Source: CBDFMR01 sp965249765
GTDB taxonomy: Bacteria > Bacteroidota > Bacteroidia > Chitinophagales > Saprospiraceae
NCBI GenBank assembly: GCA_965249765.1
Contig: CBDFMR010000005.1
Location: 496,001 to 560,000, forward strand
Reading direction: 5' to 3'
Length of the DNA stretch: 64,000 bases
Positions within the stretch are counted from its first letter, which is position 1; each line of letters begins with the position of its first letter. Below are positions 17,629-26,992 of the stretch, piece after piece. Position numbers and translations under genes: made by a program. Under the pieces are notes generated by a model. It searched no databases and was not told where the DNA came from. It saw only the letters and a list, made by a program, of their open reading frames with translations.

Positions 17629-18669
17629 TCAAGACAGAGGATCACTGCTACGGTTAGCCTTGTAACTTCCTTTACCAAACTTGGTGCCATTGAACTCTAC
17701 TTTTCCTAAGAGAGTCGATCTTTCCTCTTTGGTGAGGTCATTAAATTCCATGCACTTGTGTGAACAATAACCCTTGTAGCGGTCAGCACATTTTTTACAC
17801 TGGATAAAAAGGATATGACATGCGTCGTTGGTACAATTGGTATGGTCATCACACTGATCGCCACATTGGTGACAATGAGCGATGACTTCTTCAGAAATAC
17901 GTTCGCCAAGACGCTCGTCAAAAACAAAGTTCTTCCCAACGAATTTATTCTTTAGGCCCCTTTTTTCTACTTGTCGGGCATACTCTATTATACCTCCATC
18001 AAATTGAAATATATTTTTAAATCCCTTGTGCTTAAAGTAGGCACTGGCTTTCTCACAGCGAATCCCGCCGGTACAATACATGACAATTTTTTGTGCTTTC
18101 TTGTCGGCGAGCATATCTTCTATTATAGGAAGAGACTCCCTAAACGTCTCTACATCGGGCGTGATGGCACTCTCAAAATGTCCTACTTCGCTTTCATAGT
18201 GGTTGCGCATATCTACTATGGCAGTTGCTTCATCATCGGTAAGCTTGTTAAATTCTTCAGCGGTGACATGCTGACCACGATCGGCAGGGTTAAAGGTCTT
18301 ATCATTAAGTCCATCGGCAAGGATTTTACCTCTTACTTTTATCATCAGCTTGAAGAAAGACTTACCATCGTCTTCTATAGCTATGTTGTGTCTGATGTTG
18401 TCGAGAAAAGTGATCTTGGACATGGCCTCTTGAAAATCTTCGTATCTATCAGCAGGGACGGATAATTGTCCATTGATCCCTTCATGAGCGACATAGATAC
18501 GACCGAGGGTTTCGCAAGAATCGAGTAACATATAGAAATGATCCCTGAAAAACTCAGGATTACCTATGTGGGCATACTTATAAAATGAAAGAGTGATACG
18601 CCTTCTGTTGTCGTGAGACAATTTCTCCTTGAGTACGTCACGGTTGACTCGATTGTATAGTTTATCCAT
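17629..18669 (-). CDS. trhO: tRNA uridine(34) hydroxylase (rhodanese-type)
   Basis: Oxygen-dependent 5-hydroxylation of uridine 34 in a subset of tRNAs. The 346-residue protein has the N-terminal acylphosphatase-like domain (YKYAHIGNPEFFRDHF, IYVAHEGINGQLSVP), a rhodanese domain (about 130-235) with active-site loop CTGGIRC at about 199-205, and a C-terminal Cys-rich segment (CHQCGDQCDDHTNC, CHILFIQCKKCADRYKGYC) that may bind zinc. All are typical of YceA/TrhO. Single gene on the minus strand, convergent with the GT-C gene. Confidence 0.93.
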   Translation of the reverse strand: MDKLYNRVNRDVLKEKLSHDNRRRITLSFYKYAHIGNPEFFRDHFYMLLDSCETLGRIYVAHEGINGQLSVPADRYEDFQEAMSKITFLDNIRHNIAIEDDGKSFFKLMIKVRGKILADGLNDKTFNPADRGQHVTAEEFNKLTDDEATAIVDMRNHYESEVGHFESAITPDVETFRESLPIIEDMLADKKAQKIVMYCTGGIRCEKASAYFKHKGFKNIFQFDGGIIEYARQVEKRGLKNKFVGKNFVFDERLGERISEEVIAHCHQCGDQCDDHTNCTNDACHILFIQCKKCADRYKGYCSHKCMEFNDLTKEERSTLLGKVEFNGTKFGKGSYKANRSSDPLS

Positions 18670-18735
18670 AATCGCAATTGCAGTTTACGATGATGTAAAG
18701 ATACGATTGAAAGCAAAAAGCGGATAAGAAAAACT

Positions 18736-18912
18736 CTAATTAGAATTGATCTCAGTAAGGAGGTTGTATGTCAGCTGAGCATTGGCAGGAAAATGAATAC
18801 CATGAATACCGGCTAGTTCCGCACCCATGACATTTTCGATTTTGTCGTCAAACCAACTATCCCCGAGGCAGAGCCATAGGGGTATTTCGCTGGTTTCATT
18901 TTGACCTGAAGG
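18736..18912 (-). pseudogene. C-terminal remnant of a HAD-superfamily hydrolase
   Basis: Fifty-eight codons are open to a natural stop. LCLGDSWFDDKIENVMGAEL followed by AGIHGIHFPANAQL is the motif IV region of a HAD phosphatase (GDs..D..gA..aGi). The nucleophile, motif II and motif III parts are absent, and no continuation is found up to htpG. The frame is closed by a TGA at 18913-18915 inside a palindrome, so the gene is cut off at the repeat cluster. Confidence 0.7.
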
Positions 18913-18995
18913 TCAAAAATCGAAATTCTCTGATGTTTAGTTGAAAACCTTAGGTTTTCAAACTTTCCTCTCAACCCCGAGGCAAGCCTCGAGGT
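18899..18995. repeat. Three-palindrome cluster at the junction of two truncated genes
   Basis: TTTTGACCT-GA-AGGTCAAAA (18899-18918), TTGAAAACC-TTA-GGTTTTCAA (18941-18961) and ACCCCGAGGC-AA-GCCTCGAGGT (18974-18995, one mismatch) lie within 97 bases. Together they look like a multi-hairpin interspersed element (MITE or REP cluster). No second copy exists in the window. The frame 18813-19031 on the minus strand that runs through them is not a believable gene. Confidence 0.65.
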
Positions 18996-19010
18996 ATTTT
19001 CTTCGAATAA

Positions 19011-19217
19011 ACTAATTTCTCCGTCGGCCAAGTTGGGTTAAGGGACTCCAACTATTATATTCTGCTTGATAAAATTTTGTATCGGGAGAAAGATTATAGG
19101 TCGTTTTTTGATAAGATGGACCTTAATCGGTCAATGATCAGAATAGATGTTATTAGAGATAGTATTAGAATTAAGACCTTGACAGGGATCGAGGAGCTAA
19201 ATCCCTACTTGTTATAA
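19011..19217 (+). pseudogene. C-terminal remnant of an unrecognised gene
   Basis: An open frame with no start codon and coding-like composition, containing NYYILLDKILYREKDYRSFF, then FDKMDLNRSMIRIDVIRDSI and a final ELNPYLL before TAA. A TAA at 19008-19010 closes it upstream, just after the palindrome cluster. I do not recognise the family. It faces the HAD remnant, and both break at the same repeats. A real short gene is less likely because no good start exists. Confidence 0.4.
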
Positions 19218-19290
19218 CATCTTAAGATGAAAACTTAATTAAAAATATTTAACGTCATATTGCTGGCCAGATCATCAGACTCAACTAGCT

Positions 19291-19422
19291 CTATATATTA
19301 TCATTACTTCTTTCATTTCTTTTAAAGAACTGAGGAATTGGGACTCCACCGGCAATGCCTATTCCAAGACTGGCTATTAATATTAGCACTATGTAGAGCA
19401 GTAAACGAAGATTACTTTTCAT
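19291..19422 (-). CDS. Small single-pass membrane protein (43 aa)
   Basis: MKSNLRLLLYIVLILIASLG starts a 43-residue frame with one strong hydrophobic helix, then GIGIAGGVPIPQFFKRNERS and a short polar tail. Small proteins of this form, with a Gly-rich hydrophobic end and a VPIP motif, recall unnamed Bacteroidota proteins; this is from memory, not a search. It stands alone downstream of htpG. Function unknown. Confidence 0.6.
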   Translation of the reverse strand: MKSNLRLLLYIVLILIASLGIGIAGGVPIPQFFKRNERSNDNI

Positions 19423-19507
19423 TTTCAAGCTATTCGTTAAACGCTATGTGATTCCCGTCAGCATGTACGATATGATTTATTACTGCACAAGCAATTATTC
19501 GGACGTT

Positions 19508-21376
19508 TTACTTCAAGAACTCGATGCTCTTATCAATGAAGGATGTCAGTTCTTCACCCTTGAGCATGTTTTGCTGTAACCTTGCCAAGTTGTGGAGATA
19601 GAGAGCAAAGTCTTTTTTACGATCCGCTCCTTTCATCTTTATCATTTTCTCTGCAATGAGAGGATGATTGGAATTGACGACAACATTAAAGCTATCAGGA
19701 AAGTCACCCATCTGCATACCCTGTAGGGCTTGCATCTCTTTCATTCTTCTCATGAATTCTGGACGTGTGATCATTACGGGACTATCACTAGGGGAAAGCG
19801 CCTTCATTTCGAGGTGGCCCCCCTTCAGGTCTCCTAGAGCCTCGGTAAACAAATCTTTGATCCGATCTTGTTCCTTCTCAGATAATACGGATTCTTTTTT
19901 CTCATCTTTCTGCACCAGATTGTCCACAGTTTCCGAGTCTACTCTTACAAATGTAACCTTGTCGAGTTTTTGCTCCAGATGCTGCATGAAGTGATTGTCG
20001 ATTACCGTATCCAGCTCCAGAACATCGTAACCGTGATTTTGGGCAGAGACGACATAGCTGTGGTGTTCCTTGGGTGCATTGGTGTATAACATAACCACAC
20101 GATCATGTTTATCGGTCTGAGTAGGCTTTATCTTTTCTATATATTCATCAAAGGTGAAATACTTGTTCTCGATAGTTTTGAGGAGACCAAATTTCACCGC
20201 TTTGTTATGAAACTTCTCTTCCGACATCATACCATACTTTACAAACACACCTATCTCATTCCATTTTTCTTCAAAAGAGGCTCTGTCCTTTTTGAATAAG
20301 CTGGCAAGCTTTTCAGCAACCTTCTTGGTGATATAGCTCGTGATCTTCTTCACATTGGTGTCGCTCTGGAGGTAGCTTCTTGAGACATTAAGTGGAATAT
20401 CTGGAGAATCTATCACACCGTGAAGTAATGTCAGAAATTCAGGCACAATTTCCTTGACATCATCGGTGACATAAACCTGATTGCTGTACAATTGGATTTT
20501 ATTTTTCTGAACCTCCAGGCTGTTGTTGAGTTTTGGGAAGTACAGAATACCGGTAAGGTTAAAAGGATAATCTATATTTAGATGAATCCAAAAAAGAGGT
20601 GGTTGGCTAAAAGGGTAGAGCTCGTTGTAGAAATCCTTGTACTGATCTTCCTTTAATGATGCTGGTCTTTTTTTCCAAGCAGGAGCAGTATTATTAATGA
20701 AATTGTCTACCTCAGTCTTTATCTCTTTCTTTTCCTCGCCTTCCCCTTCCCAGGTAGACTCTGTCTTTGTTCCAAATCGAATGGGGACAGGTAAAAACTT
20801 GCAGTATTTCTTGAGAAGCTCTTCGATACGAGCATCCTCTAGATACTCCTTGGCGTCATCTGTGATATATAGAATGATATCTGTTCCACGTTTAGCTCTA
20901 GATGCCTTTTCTATTGAGAAAGTAGGACTACCATCACATGACCATTTGACCGCTGATACACTCTTTTTATGAGACCTTGTGATTACATCTACTTTTTCGG
21001 CAACCATAAATGCAGAATAGAAGCCCAGACCAAAGTGTCCGATGATGCTAGCATTATCTTTGTATTTTTTTACAAAGTCCTCAGCTGACGAAAACGCTAC
21101 CTGATTGAGGTATTTCTTTACTTCGGCCTCACTCATGCCCAATCCATGATCACTTATGGTCAATGTCTTTGCTTTCTTGTCTACTTTGACCTCGATGGTG
21201 AGATCACCTAGTTCTCCTTTGAAATCACCTTTAGAATGTAATGTTTTGATCTTGGATGTTGCATCGACAGCATTAGAAATTAACTCTCTCAGGAATATCT
21301 CCTGATCCGAGTACAAAAACTGTTTGATGATGGGGAAAATGTTTTCTGTCTGTACTGATATATGTCCTGTCTCCAT
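19508..21376 (-). CDS. htpG: Molecular chaperone HtpG (Hsp90)
   Basis: A 622-residue ATP-dependent cytoplasmic chaperone. The N-terminal GHKL ATPase domain has ELISNAVDATSKI (metal and ATP contact), SDHGLGMS and IGHFGLGFYSAFMVAEKV. The middle domain has the catalytic Arg region LNVSRSYLQSD. The C-terminal dimerisation domain ends in a short tail without MEEVD, as in bacteria. Length is normal. It is a single gene with a 352-base upstream space that could hold heat regulation. Confidence 0.96.
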   Translation of the reverse strand: METGHISVQTENIFPIIKQFLYSDQEIFLRELISNAVDATSKIKTLHSKGDFKGELGDLTIEVKVDKKAKTLTISDHGLGMSEAEVKKYLNQVAFSSAEDFVKKYKDNASIIGHFGLGFYSAFMVAEKVDVITRSHKKSVSAVKWSCDGSPTFSIEKASRAKRGTDIILYITDDAKEYLEDARIEELLKKYCKFLPVPIRFGTKTESTWEGEGEEKKEIKTEVDNFINNTAPAWKKRPASLKEDQYKDFYNELYPFSQPPLFWIHLNIDYPFNLTGILYFPKLNNSLEVQKNKIQLYSNQVYVTDDVKEIVPEFLTLLHGVIDSPDIPLNVSRSYLQSDTNVKKITSYITKKVAEKLASLFKKDRASFEEKWNEIGVFVKYGMMSEEKFHNKAVKFGLLKTIENKYFTFDEYIEKIKPTQTDKHDRVVMLYTNAPKEHHSYVVSAQNHGYDVLELDTVIDNHFMQHLEQKLDKVTFVRVDSETVDNLVQKDEKKESVLSEKEQDRIKDLFTEALGDLKGGHLEMKALSPSDSPVMITRPEFMRRMKEMQALQGMQMGDFPDSFNVVVNSNHPLIAEKMIKMKGADRKKDFALYLHNLARLQQNMLKGEELTSFIDKSIEFLK

Positions 21377-21728
21377 TCCTTGTTATTGATTACAGCTCTC
21401 CTTGATCAAACCGTGTGCCATCACGGTTTTTATGACATTATGGCATGAGGGATAAAAAGAGAATAGGAGATCAAATTGCGAGGATAACTAGCTGGAAATG
21501 GATAAAATGAATGTTTAACACATTTATTTTTAATCAATACTAATTTTATTAATACTTAAATGCAAGTAATTCACATTCCCTATATATGGTATGAAAACGC
21601 AATATGTTTTTAATTTTAAAAAACGTCGATATTGGCAAGAAATATGCTTCTGATATGTCAGCGTTCAGATTTTTTAAGGAGAATGCTTAAGCGATGGCCG
21701 ATCGGGGATTGTTTCGGTCATTTTTTTA
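21377..21728. other. Non-coding space between htpG and the SurA-like gene
   Basis: No believable gene or RNA. An inverted pair TGCCAT/ATGGCA (about 21416-21446) lies upstream of htpG and could be a regulatory site, but the arms are short and 18 bases apart. An imperfect hairpin TGGCCGA/TCGGTCA near 21694-21720 is followed on the plus strand by seven T, yet no plus-strand gene precedes it. No clear TAnnTTTG box was found for htpG. Confidence 0.4.
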
Positions 21729-23090
21729 TTACTCACTTTTTACAACACCTAATTTGGACAAGTTTTCGCAATAGACATATGACTTGTCTATCTTGATATA
21801 TGTAGTTTCATATTTCCCTGAAATCCATTCGGCAAGATAAATGTTCTTCTTACTCTCCTTGGCAAACTGCTGTATCTTGGAGTAATCCGTTTCCAGACTT
21901 ACCTGGTGTGGCTTACTACGACTGTCGAGTTTTATTATACGGAATAGCTTATCACCCAATGGACTTGTAAGCTCTATCGGTGGTGTAATATCCCCTACCT
22001 TCATATCCTCGATCGCAAAGAATATATCCGATGGCAAGTCTCCTGTTTCGAAGTACGTTCCACCTGTCTTAGGGTTCCTGATACGACCATTGTAGTGATA
22101 ACTCTGAGCTGTCTTATCTGAGAAACGGGTAAGAGCAGATTCAAAACTGATGGAATCCACGACAACCAGATTCCTAATAGAATCAAGATACCTCTCGCCG
22201 ATTTCCAAATCCTTAGCCGTTACTTCGGGCCTAATGAGGATATGCTTAGTATGAATTCTGTTTCCTCTTCTCTCTATCATTTTAATCAAGTGGAGACCAA
22301 AATCAGTCTCTACAATATCAGAAATCTCACCATTCTTGAGGGAGTAAGCAGCCGCCTCATAAGGGGCTACCATTTGACCTCTATTGCTAAAACCAAGGTC
22401 CCCGCCTTTGTCAGCTGATCCGTCTGCTGAGTACTTTTTTGCCAATTCTTCGAAGTCTTCTCCTTGATCGATGATTCTTGATCGCAAATCAGTGAGCTTG
22501 TCAAGCGCTTTTTGATGCTCTTCAGAGTTGACTGGTGGCTTGTAGACAATTTCACTTATTTCTACCTCAGCGTTGAGGAATGGCAAACTATCTCTTGGGA
22601 TTTCATTATAAAATTCTTCTACTTCCTTTGGTGTTATTTCAACCTCAGTGATGAGTTTACGTTGCATCTTTTCAGAAAGAATCTGCTCACGTTGGTCACT
22701 TCTAAATTGCTCCTTCATCTCTGCAACTGTAGCTCCATAGTATTGCTTAAAAAACTCTTCGTCGCCATTCATCTGTTGCAGAATAGAATTAAATCTGAGA
22801 TCCAGCTGCTGATCGACTTCTGTCGTAGATATTTCGAGACTATCAATCTTTGCTTGATTTATAATTAGCTTTTGAGCTACTATTCCTTCTAGGATATCAC
22901 ACTTGGCAGATTCCTCCATGAACGGTTGAGATTCTTTGAAGTAAGCGTATTGCTCCTCTACATCCGATAATAATATTATCTCACCTCCCACTCGTGCAAT
23001 GATCTTGTCGACAAGTTGTCTTTCCTGGCTCTGCCCGGGTAGAGTAATGCCTAATAGTAGCATGACGATAAACTTGTTATATATATTCAT
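21729..23090 (-). CDS. SurA-like periplasmic peptidyl-prolyl isomerase
   Basis: Chaperone and PPIase for outer-membrane proteins. The 453-residue protein has a signal peptide (FIVMLLLGITLPGQSQ), a SurA N-terminal domain (LVDKIIARVGGEIILLSDVE), then two parvulin domains: about 172-285 (EVEISEIVYKPP, ELAKKYSADGSADKGGDLGF, FGLHLIKMIERRGN) and about 285-390 (IHTKHILIRPEVTA, GDKLFRIIKLDSR). It is the third gene of an operon with another PpiC-type protein and a lipoprotein, 14 bases after the latter. Confidence 0.92.
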   Translation of the reverse strand: MNIYNKFIVMLLLGITLPGQSQERQLVDKIIARVGGEIILLSDVEEQYAYFKESQPFMEESAKCDILEGIVAQKLIINQAKIDSLEISTTEVDQQLDLRFNSILQQMNGDEEFFKQYYGATVAEMKEQFRSDQREQILSEKMQRKLITEVEITPKEVEEFYNEIPRDSLPFLNAEVEISEIVYKPPVNSEEHQKALDKLTDLRSRIIDQGEDFEELAKKYSADGSADKGGDLGFSNRGQMVAPYEAAAYSLKNGEISDIVETDFGLHLIKMIERRGNRIHTKHILIRPEVTAKDLEIGERYLDSIRNLVVVDSISFESALTRFSDKTAQSYHYNGRIRNPKTGGTYFETGDLPSDIFFAIEDMKVGDITPPIELTSPLGDKLFRIIKLDSRSKPHQVSLETDYSKIQQFAKESKKNIYLAEWISGKYETTYIKIDKSYVYCENLSKLGVVKSE

Positions 23091-23104
23091 TTGTTGTCTT
23101 CAAT

Positions 23105-23926
23105 TTATTTATCGATAAAATTCTTGTACAGATTCATCTTATAGTTTTCAATGAACGAAATCTGTTTTTGATGCCGCAAGATATCCTTAATTCTTTCACT
23201 AACCTCCTTCTGTGGAAGGATAGGATCTTTGTCTGATTTCTCGAGCAAGTATAGATAGTAACTTTTGTTGTCAATGGATATCGTCTTTAAAACCTTTTTC
23301 TTGAGATTAGATAATTTGGTATCTGGAGGGATGACATCAGTGATCTCTTGAGGCCTGTACCATTTCTCATCATCAGTCAGAGAGAATATTGCCTCGTTCT
23401 GAATCAAATAGGTCACTTCATCACTGTATGATGATTTCCATTTCTTTTCCAAGTTCTTGAGTCCTTCTGCCTCTTTGTCTATTACCGCCAGAATAAGTCT
23501 GTAGAGATAACCTTCATATCTATAATTTTCTTCATGAGAGCTGTAATATTTGTCGATCTCCTCCTGAGAAATACTGCTACTCACAAATTCAGTCTTAAGC
23601 TGATTCTCATAATTAAGACTAAGCAATGACTTTCTATATGATTTTACGAGCGAATCGATTCCTGACGTTGAGGGCAGTTTTTTTTTTGCTTCATTTAGAA
23701 ACAAGGCATCAGTAATCCAGTCTTGGACATACGCATGTCTTATTACCTGACTATCAGCCGATGTGGCAGACTCAGGATAGATATATTGACAGTCGCTCTC
23801 ATACAACTTCCTGTTACCCACTTGAGCAAGTATTGATGAGTCATCATGGCGGAGCATTTCACTGGAGTCCTGACACGATATCAAAATAAGACTGATAAAG
23901 GGGATTATTGTCGAATATCGATGCAT
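23105..23926 (-). CDS. SurA-N-like periplasmic lipoprotein
   Basis: A 273-residue protein with a lipoprotein signal: MHRYSTIIPFISLILISC, lipobox L-I-S-C with Cys18. The rest is mostly helical (SQEEIDKYYSSHEENYRYEG, LYRLILAVIDKEAEGLKNLE) with a terminal segment ERIKDILRHQKQISFIENYK like the end of a parvulin-type chaperone, but no complete PPIase domain is seen. Such a gene between two PpiC genes is the usual arrangement in Bacteroidota. It overlaps the stop of the upstream gene by one base. Likely a partner chaperone; activity is inferred. Confidence 0.75.
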   Translation of the reverse strand: MHRYSTIIPFISLILISCQDSSEMLRHDDSSILAQVGNRKLYESDCQYIYPESATSADSQVIRHAYVQDWITDALFLNEAKKKLPSTSGIDSLVKSYRKSLLSLNYENQLKTEFVSSSISQEEIDKYYSSHEENYRYEGYLYRLILAVIDKEAEGLKNLEKKWKSSYSDEVTYLIQNEAIFSLTDDEKWYRPQEITDVIPPDTKLSNLKKKVLKTISIDNKSYYLYLLEKSDKDPILPQKEVSERIKDILRHQKQISFIENYKMNLYKNFIDK

Positions 23927-25932
23927 TATTCTTTTACCAATGATTCAAATACTTTTTCGTTGATTCTGACTTTATATTTTTTTCTCAATTCTGATATCCA
24001 TTCTTTCTCGAGATGATCTTGATAATCTGCAATAATGTATCCCCGTGCCTCTTTCATGGTTTTGGCGACAGGAGGTAAAATGTCCTTGATGATCATGAAG
24101 GAAGAGGTGCCTAGTTTTCTATCCTTATTATAAGGTGAGAGACCTCCTTTTTTAAAGGGTATCACTTCGATTAATCGGCTACCTTTTTCGTGGATTTGTT
24201 CCTCTGTACTTACGGTGACGTCGTCAGAATGATGCTTTACAACATCTTCCGGATTGTTCTTTCTTGAATCCTTTCGGATTTTGTTCAACACGTTCTTATC
24301 AAGACTGTTAATCGTATACTTGGTTGTAACTGCTCTTTGGTCCCATTTGTAATTCGATGAGTTTTTCTTGAAAAAGGACTTCAGACCTATTGTGTCACTG
24401 GATGCTTTATCCCATACTTGCATTTTAGTAGCCTCAAAGAGTAAGATGCCCTCAGAGTATTCCCTCATCAATGCTTTGAATTCAGGGTACTTGGTTTCCA
24501 GATTTCCTTCTTCGTACGATATCGCTTTTTCATCAACAAAGGAATTATACAACGAGGTTACATTTTCATCGATGGGAGCTTTCTTGTCAAATCGTAATCT
24601 TGTACGACTGCTCTTCTTACAATATTGAGCAAAGTCATTGACAGAGTATTTCAGCCCTGCATTGTCAAATGAAAACAGGCTTTTCGATTTCATCTCAGGC
24701 ACTTGCCATTTGTAAGAGTAAAACTGGTCATCAAGCTTGCTGATAAAGTCCGCTAGAATTTTACGATCTTCATGAAACTTACCTTCCTTCTTTATGTTCT
24801 CTATCATCGCCTTACGAGCTATATCTGATCTCTCTGACTTAGAAATCTTTGGGCGTATATGCCCCTTGATACTTTTAAAATCTGAAAGGTCTTTTTTCTT
24901 AAGTCTCTTGATAATGTGATACCCAATAGTTGTCTCTACTACATCTGATATCTCGCCATCTGCATTTAAGGCAAACGCCGCATTTTCAAAGGCCTTGTCA
25001 AATTTATTGATGCCGAAATATCCAAGACGACCTTGTTTTTTTGCTGTTTGTTTGTCTTCCGAATGTCGAGTTGCAACCTCTTCAAATGAGGTCCCGGATG
25101 CCAGAAGATCCTTGACCGTTTTTAATCTCTTCAGTGCATTTTGGTCTTTCATGTCACTCTTGTCCTTTCGTACAAGCACATGTGCCACATCTATCTCGCC
25201 ATAAGCTGGGCGACGGCTGTTAACTTTGATAATCTGATAGCCAATTTTTGAAAGGAAAGGACGAGAATAATCTCCCGATTTTACTGTGTACATGGCATTT
25301 TCCAATTCATAAAACCCATCGGGCATCATAGCCGTATAATACCCCAGGTAGCCACCATTCTTATTGGAATTATTATCCGTTGAGTATTCGCTAGCTAGCA
25401 TGGTAAAATCATCACCTTTTTTTAGTCGGTTGTAGACCTCGATGATCTTCTTCTCCGCTGCTTGCTTATCTTCTCTTGATACTTTTTTACCCACACTTAT
25501 CAGAATGTGCGATATCTCGACATCCTCTTGCATACGATCGTAGACTTCTTTGATCAACCTATCACTTACCTCCTTATCAGATAAGTAACTATCTGCCAGT
25601 TTGTTGCGATAGCCTGCAAGCTCTTCTTGTAATGAAGTGACGGTGTCGAGACCCATTTCTCTTGCTTTTTCAACTTTTAGTTTGAAATTGATATATAGAT
25701 CCATGTACTCCTGTAGACTTTTTCGAGAGTAGTCAGCATCCTCGCTGTTGTTCTTGTTGTATATATACTTGAATTCAGATACGTTGACGAGAAATCGTCT
25801 CCATGCCTGTGACTTTTTCAGTTGACCTTGTTGTATATATCAAGATATAAGACCTCAAATAATCGGATCCTTTTGAGCGTTAATACTAACAAAGGCAAAT
25901 CCTAATACTATAAGATGTTTTATATTTTTCAT
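23926..25932 (-). pseudogene. PpiC-type peptidyl-prolyl isomerase with a decayed 5' end
   Basis: From ATG 25932 the frame gives a signal peptide MKNIKHLIVLGFAFVSINAQ and KDPII, then two in-frame TGA stops at 25855-25857 and 25840-25842, then the same frame resumes with VNVSEFKYIYNKNNSEDADY and runs intact to 23926. Two parvulin domains follow (EDVEISHILISVGKKVSRED, ASEYSTDNNSNKNGGYLGYY; and EIDVAHVLVRKDKSDMKDQN, RHSEDKQTAKKQGRLGYFG), then a long C-terminal helical part. An ATG at 25704 would allow a 592-residue product, but without a signal peptide. The damaged stretch is about 25770-25860. First gene of the chaperone operon; a sequence error is possible. Confidence 0.75.
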
Positions 25933-25952
25933 GTCTTTTTCAAAAATTTGCA

Positions 25953-25960
25953 CAAATTTA
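25953..25960 (-). promoter_or_regulatory. -7 box of the PPIase operon
   Basis: On the minus strand TAAATTTG matches TAnnTTTG exactly, 21 bases before ATG 25932. The duplicated 144-bp segment begins at its last base (25960), so the second copy at 26831 lacks the box. Confidence 0.5.
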
Positions 25961-26103
25961 GAAATAAACCTCCACAAATAGGGGATCGAGGGAAGTAACG
26001 TAATACCGTCGCCATCTATTTTCAATTATGAAGAAATAGACGATTTACTCGATTGGATATTCTACTCAGTATTTCATAGGGAATGGTTTCGTTGGCTCGT
26101 GCC
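25960..26103. repeat. 144-bp direct repeat, copy 1 (holds the alr 3' end)
   Basis: Identical as read to 26831-26974. It contains the last 27 codons of alr (LARANETIPYEILSRISNRV...) on the minus strand plus about 60 bases of downstream sequence. In this copy the alr frame continues upstream into the rest of the racemase C-terminal domain. Confidence 0.95.
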
Positions 26104-26240
26104 AGATCTTCAATGGGTATATGGTTACCAAAAATCTCCGCCTCATCACCAATTCTTACATCTGAGACATTCGTGACATCTACACACGTCAAGTCCATGC
26201 TGACATTTCCTATGATCGGACACAGAATCCCTCTTACCAT
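26022..26240 (-). pseudogene. alr: Alanine racemase C-terminal fragment (3' part of split murF-alr)
   Basis: Seventy-two codons starting MVRGILCPIIGNVSMDLTCV and ending in NRVNRLFLHN. This is the C-terminal beta domain of alanine racemase, with the conserved PIIGNVSMD core. Reading further upstream in frame gives LYNV, which also fits, so the true break lies at about 26240-26255 where sequence of the transposase frame begins on the other strand. The N-terminal part is at 26993-29086. The fragment has no start of its own and cannot make racemase alone. Confidence 0.85.
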
Positions 26241-26830
26241 GACATTGTAAAGGCACAGTACTTCATGGACAACCCTTCCCAGTTAAAAAAGAAAGCCTCT
26301 TACCATTACTTGAACAAAACGGGCAAGGACAGCTACCAGCTCAACGAAAAAAAGATCAAGCAGGACCAAATGTACGATGGCTTTTTAGCCATCAGTACCA
26401 ATGTAGACAACTTGAGTGTTGTGCAAATATTAGATCAATACCGTCACTTGTTTTTAATCGAACAAGGCTTTAGAACCATGAAAAGCATCTTGGAAGTCAG
26501 ACCAATGTTTCATTGGACAGACAAAAGAATCCGCGGCCACATTGCTATGTGCTTTATGGCCTTGGCACTATTAAGACATGTCGAGATCAGACTTGAGAAA
26601 AACAAAACACCGCTCTCAGAGCTTACCATTCTAAAAACACTCGACAGGATGCAGTCTAGCAAGATTACCCAAGATGGAAAGGACTTTTACCTACGCAGTG
26701 CTATGGATTCAAACCAACAAGTACTGATAGATAAATTCAAATTGAGCCTGACAATCAGACAACGTATTGCGAAAACGAAAAACTTAACTGCTTGATAATC
26801 AAATGCTTATGGCTAAAACGTGTCAAAGCA
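26241..26830 (+). mobile_element. 3' fragment of an IS1634/IS4-like insertion sequence
   Basis: Only the end of the element remains: the C-terminal part of a DDE transposase (open to TGA at 26793-26795) and 35 bases of tail up to the 144-bp repeat. The 5' end and most of the transposase are gone. Terminal inverted repeats and a target duplication cannot be identified because of the truncation. It is inserted within the alanine racemase half of murF-alr. Confidence 0.75.
26265..26795 (+). pseudogene. Transposase C-terminal fragment (IS1634-like, DDE)
   Basis: A 176-residue frame, open upstream as DIVKAQYF before the first Met. QMYDGFLAISTNVDNLSVVQ, then YRHLFLIEQGFRTMKSILEV and RPMFHWTDKRIRGHIAMCF are the hallmarks of IS4-superfamily (IS1634-type) transposases; the Y-x6-E-x6-K spacing of the signature that contains the third catalytic acid is kept. 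The first two catalytic Asp are missing with the N-terminus. Not active. Confidence 0.85.
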
Positions 26831-26974
26831 AGAAATAAACCTCCACAAATAGGGGATCGAGGGAAGTAACGTAATACCGTCGCCATCTATTTTCAATTAT
26901 GAAGAAATAGACGATTTACTCGATTGGATATTCTACTCAGTATTTCATAGGGAATGGTTTCGTTGGCTCGTGCC
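26831..26974. repeat. 144-bp direct repeat, copy 2
   Basis: Same sequence as 25960-26103. It repeats the last alr codons (26893-26974, minus) but is joined upstream directly to the middle of alr (from 26975), skipping about 70 codons. On its other side it abuts the IS fragment instead of the PPIase promoter. Confidence 0.95.
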
Positions 26975-26992
26975 TTTCGTTTCCACTCTTCC

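Noticed and set aside
18861..18882. CCCC...GGGG imperfect hairpin as a fourth element of the repeat cluster
   Set aside because: It lies inside the HAD coding remnant (LCLGDSW codons), so the symmetry is probably chance.
18813..19031. 72-codon minus-strand frame through the palindrome cluster
   Set aside because: It runs through the hairpins and in another frame across the HAD remnant; the HAD motif in the overlapping frame is the real coding signal.
21694..21727. Hairpin followed by T run as a terminator
   Set aside because: It points along the plus strand where no gene precedes it, and does not fit the minus-strand SurA-like gene.
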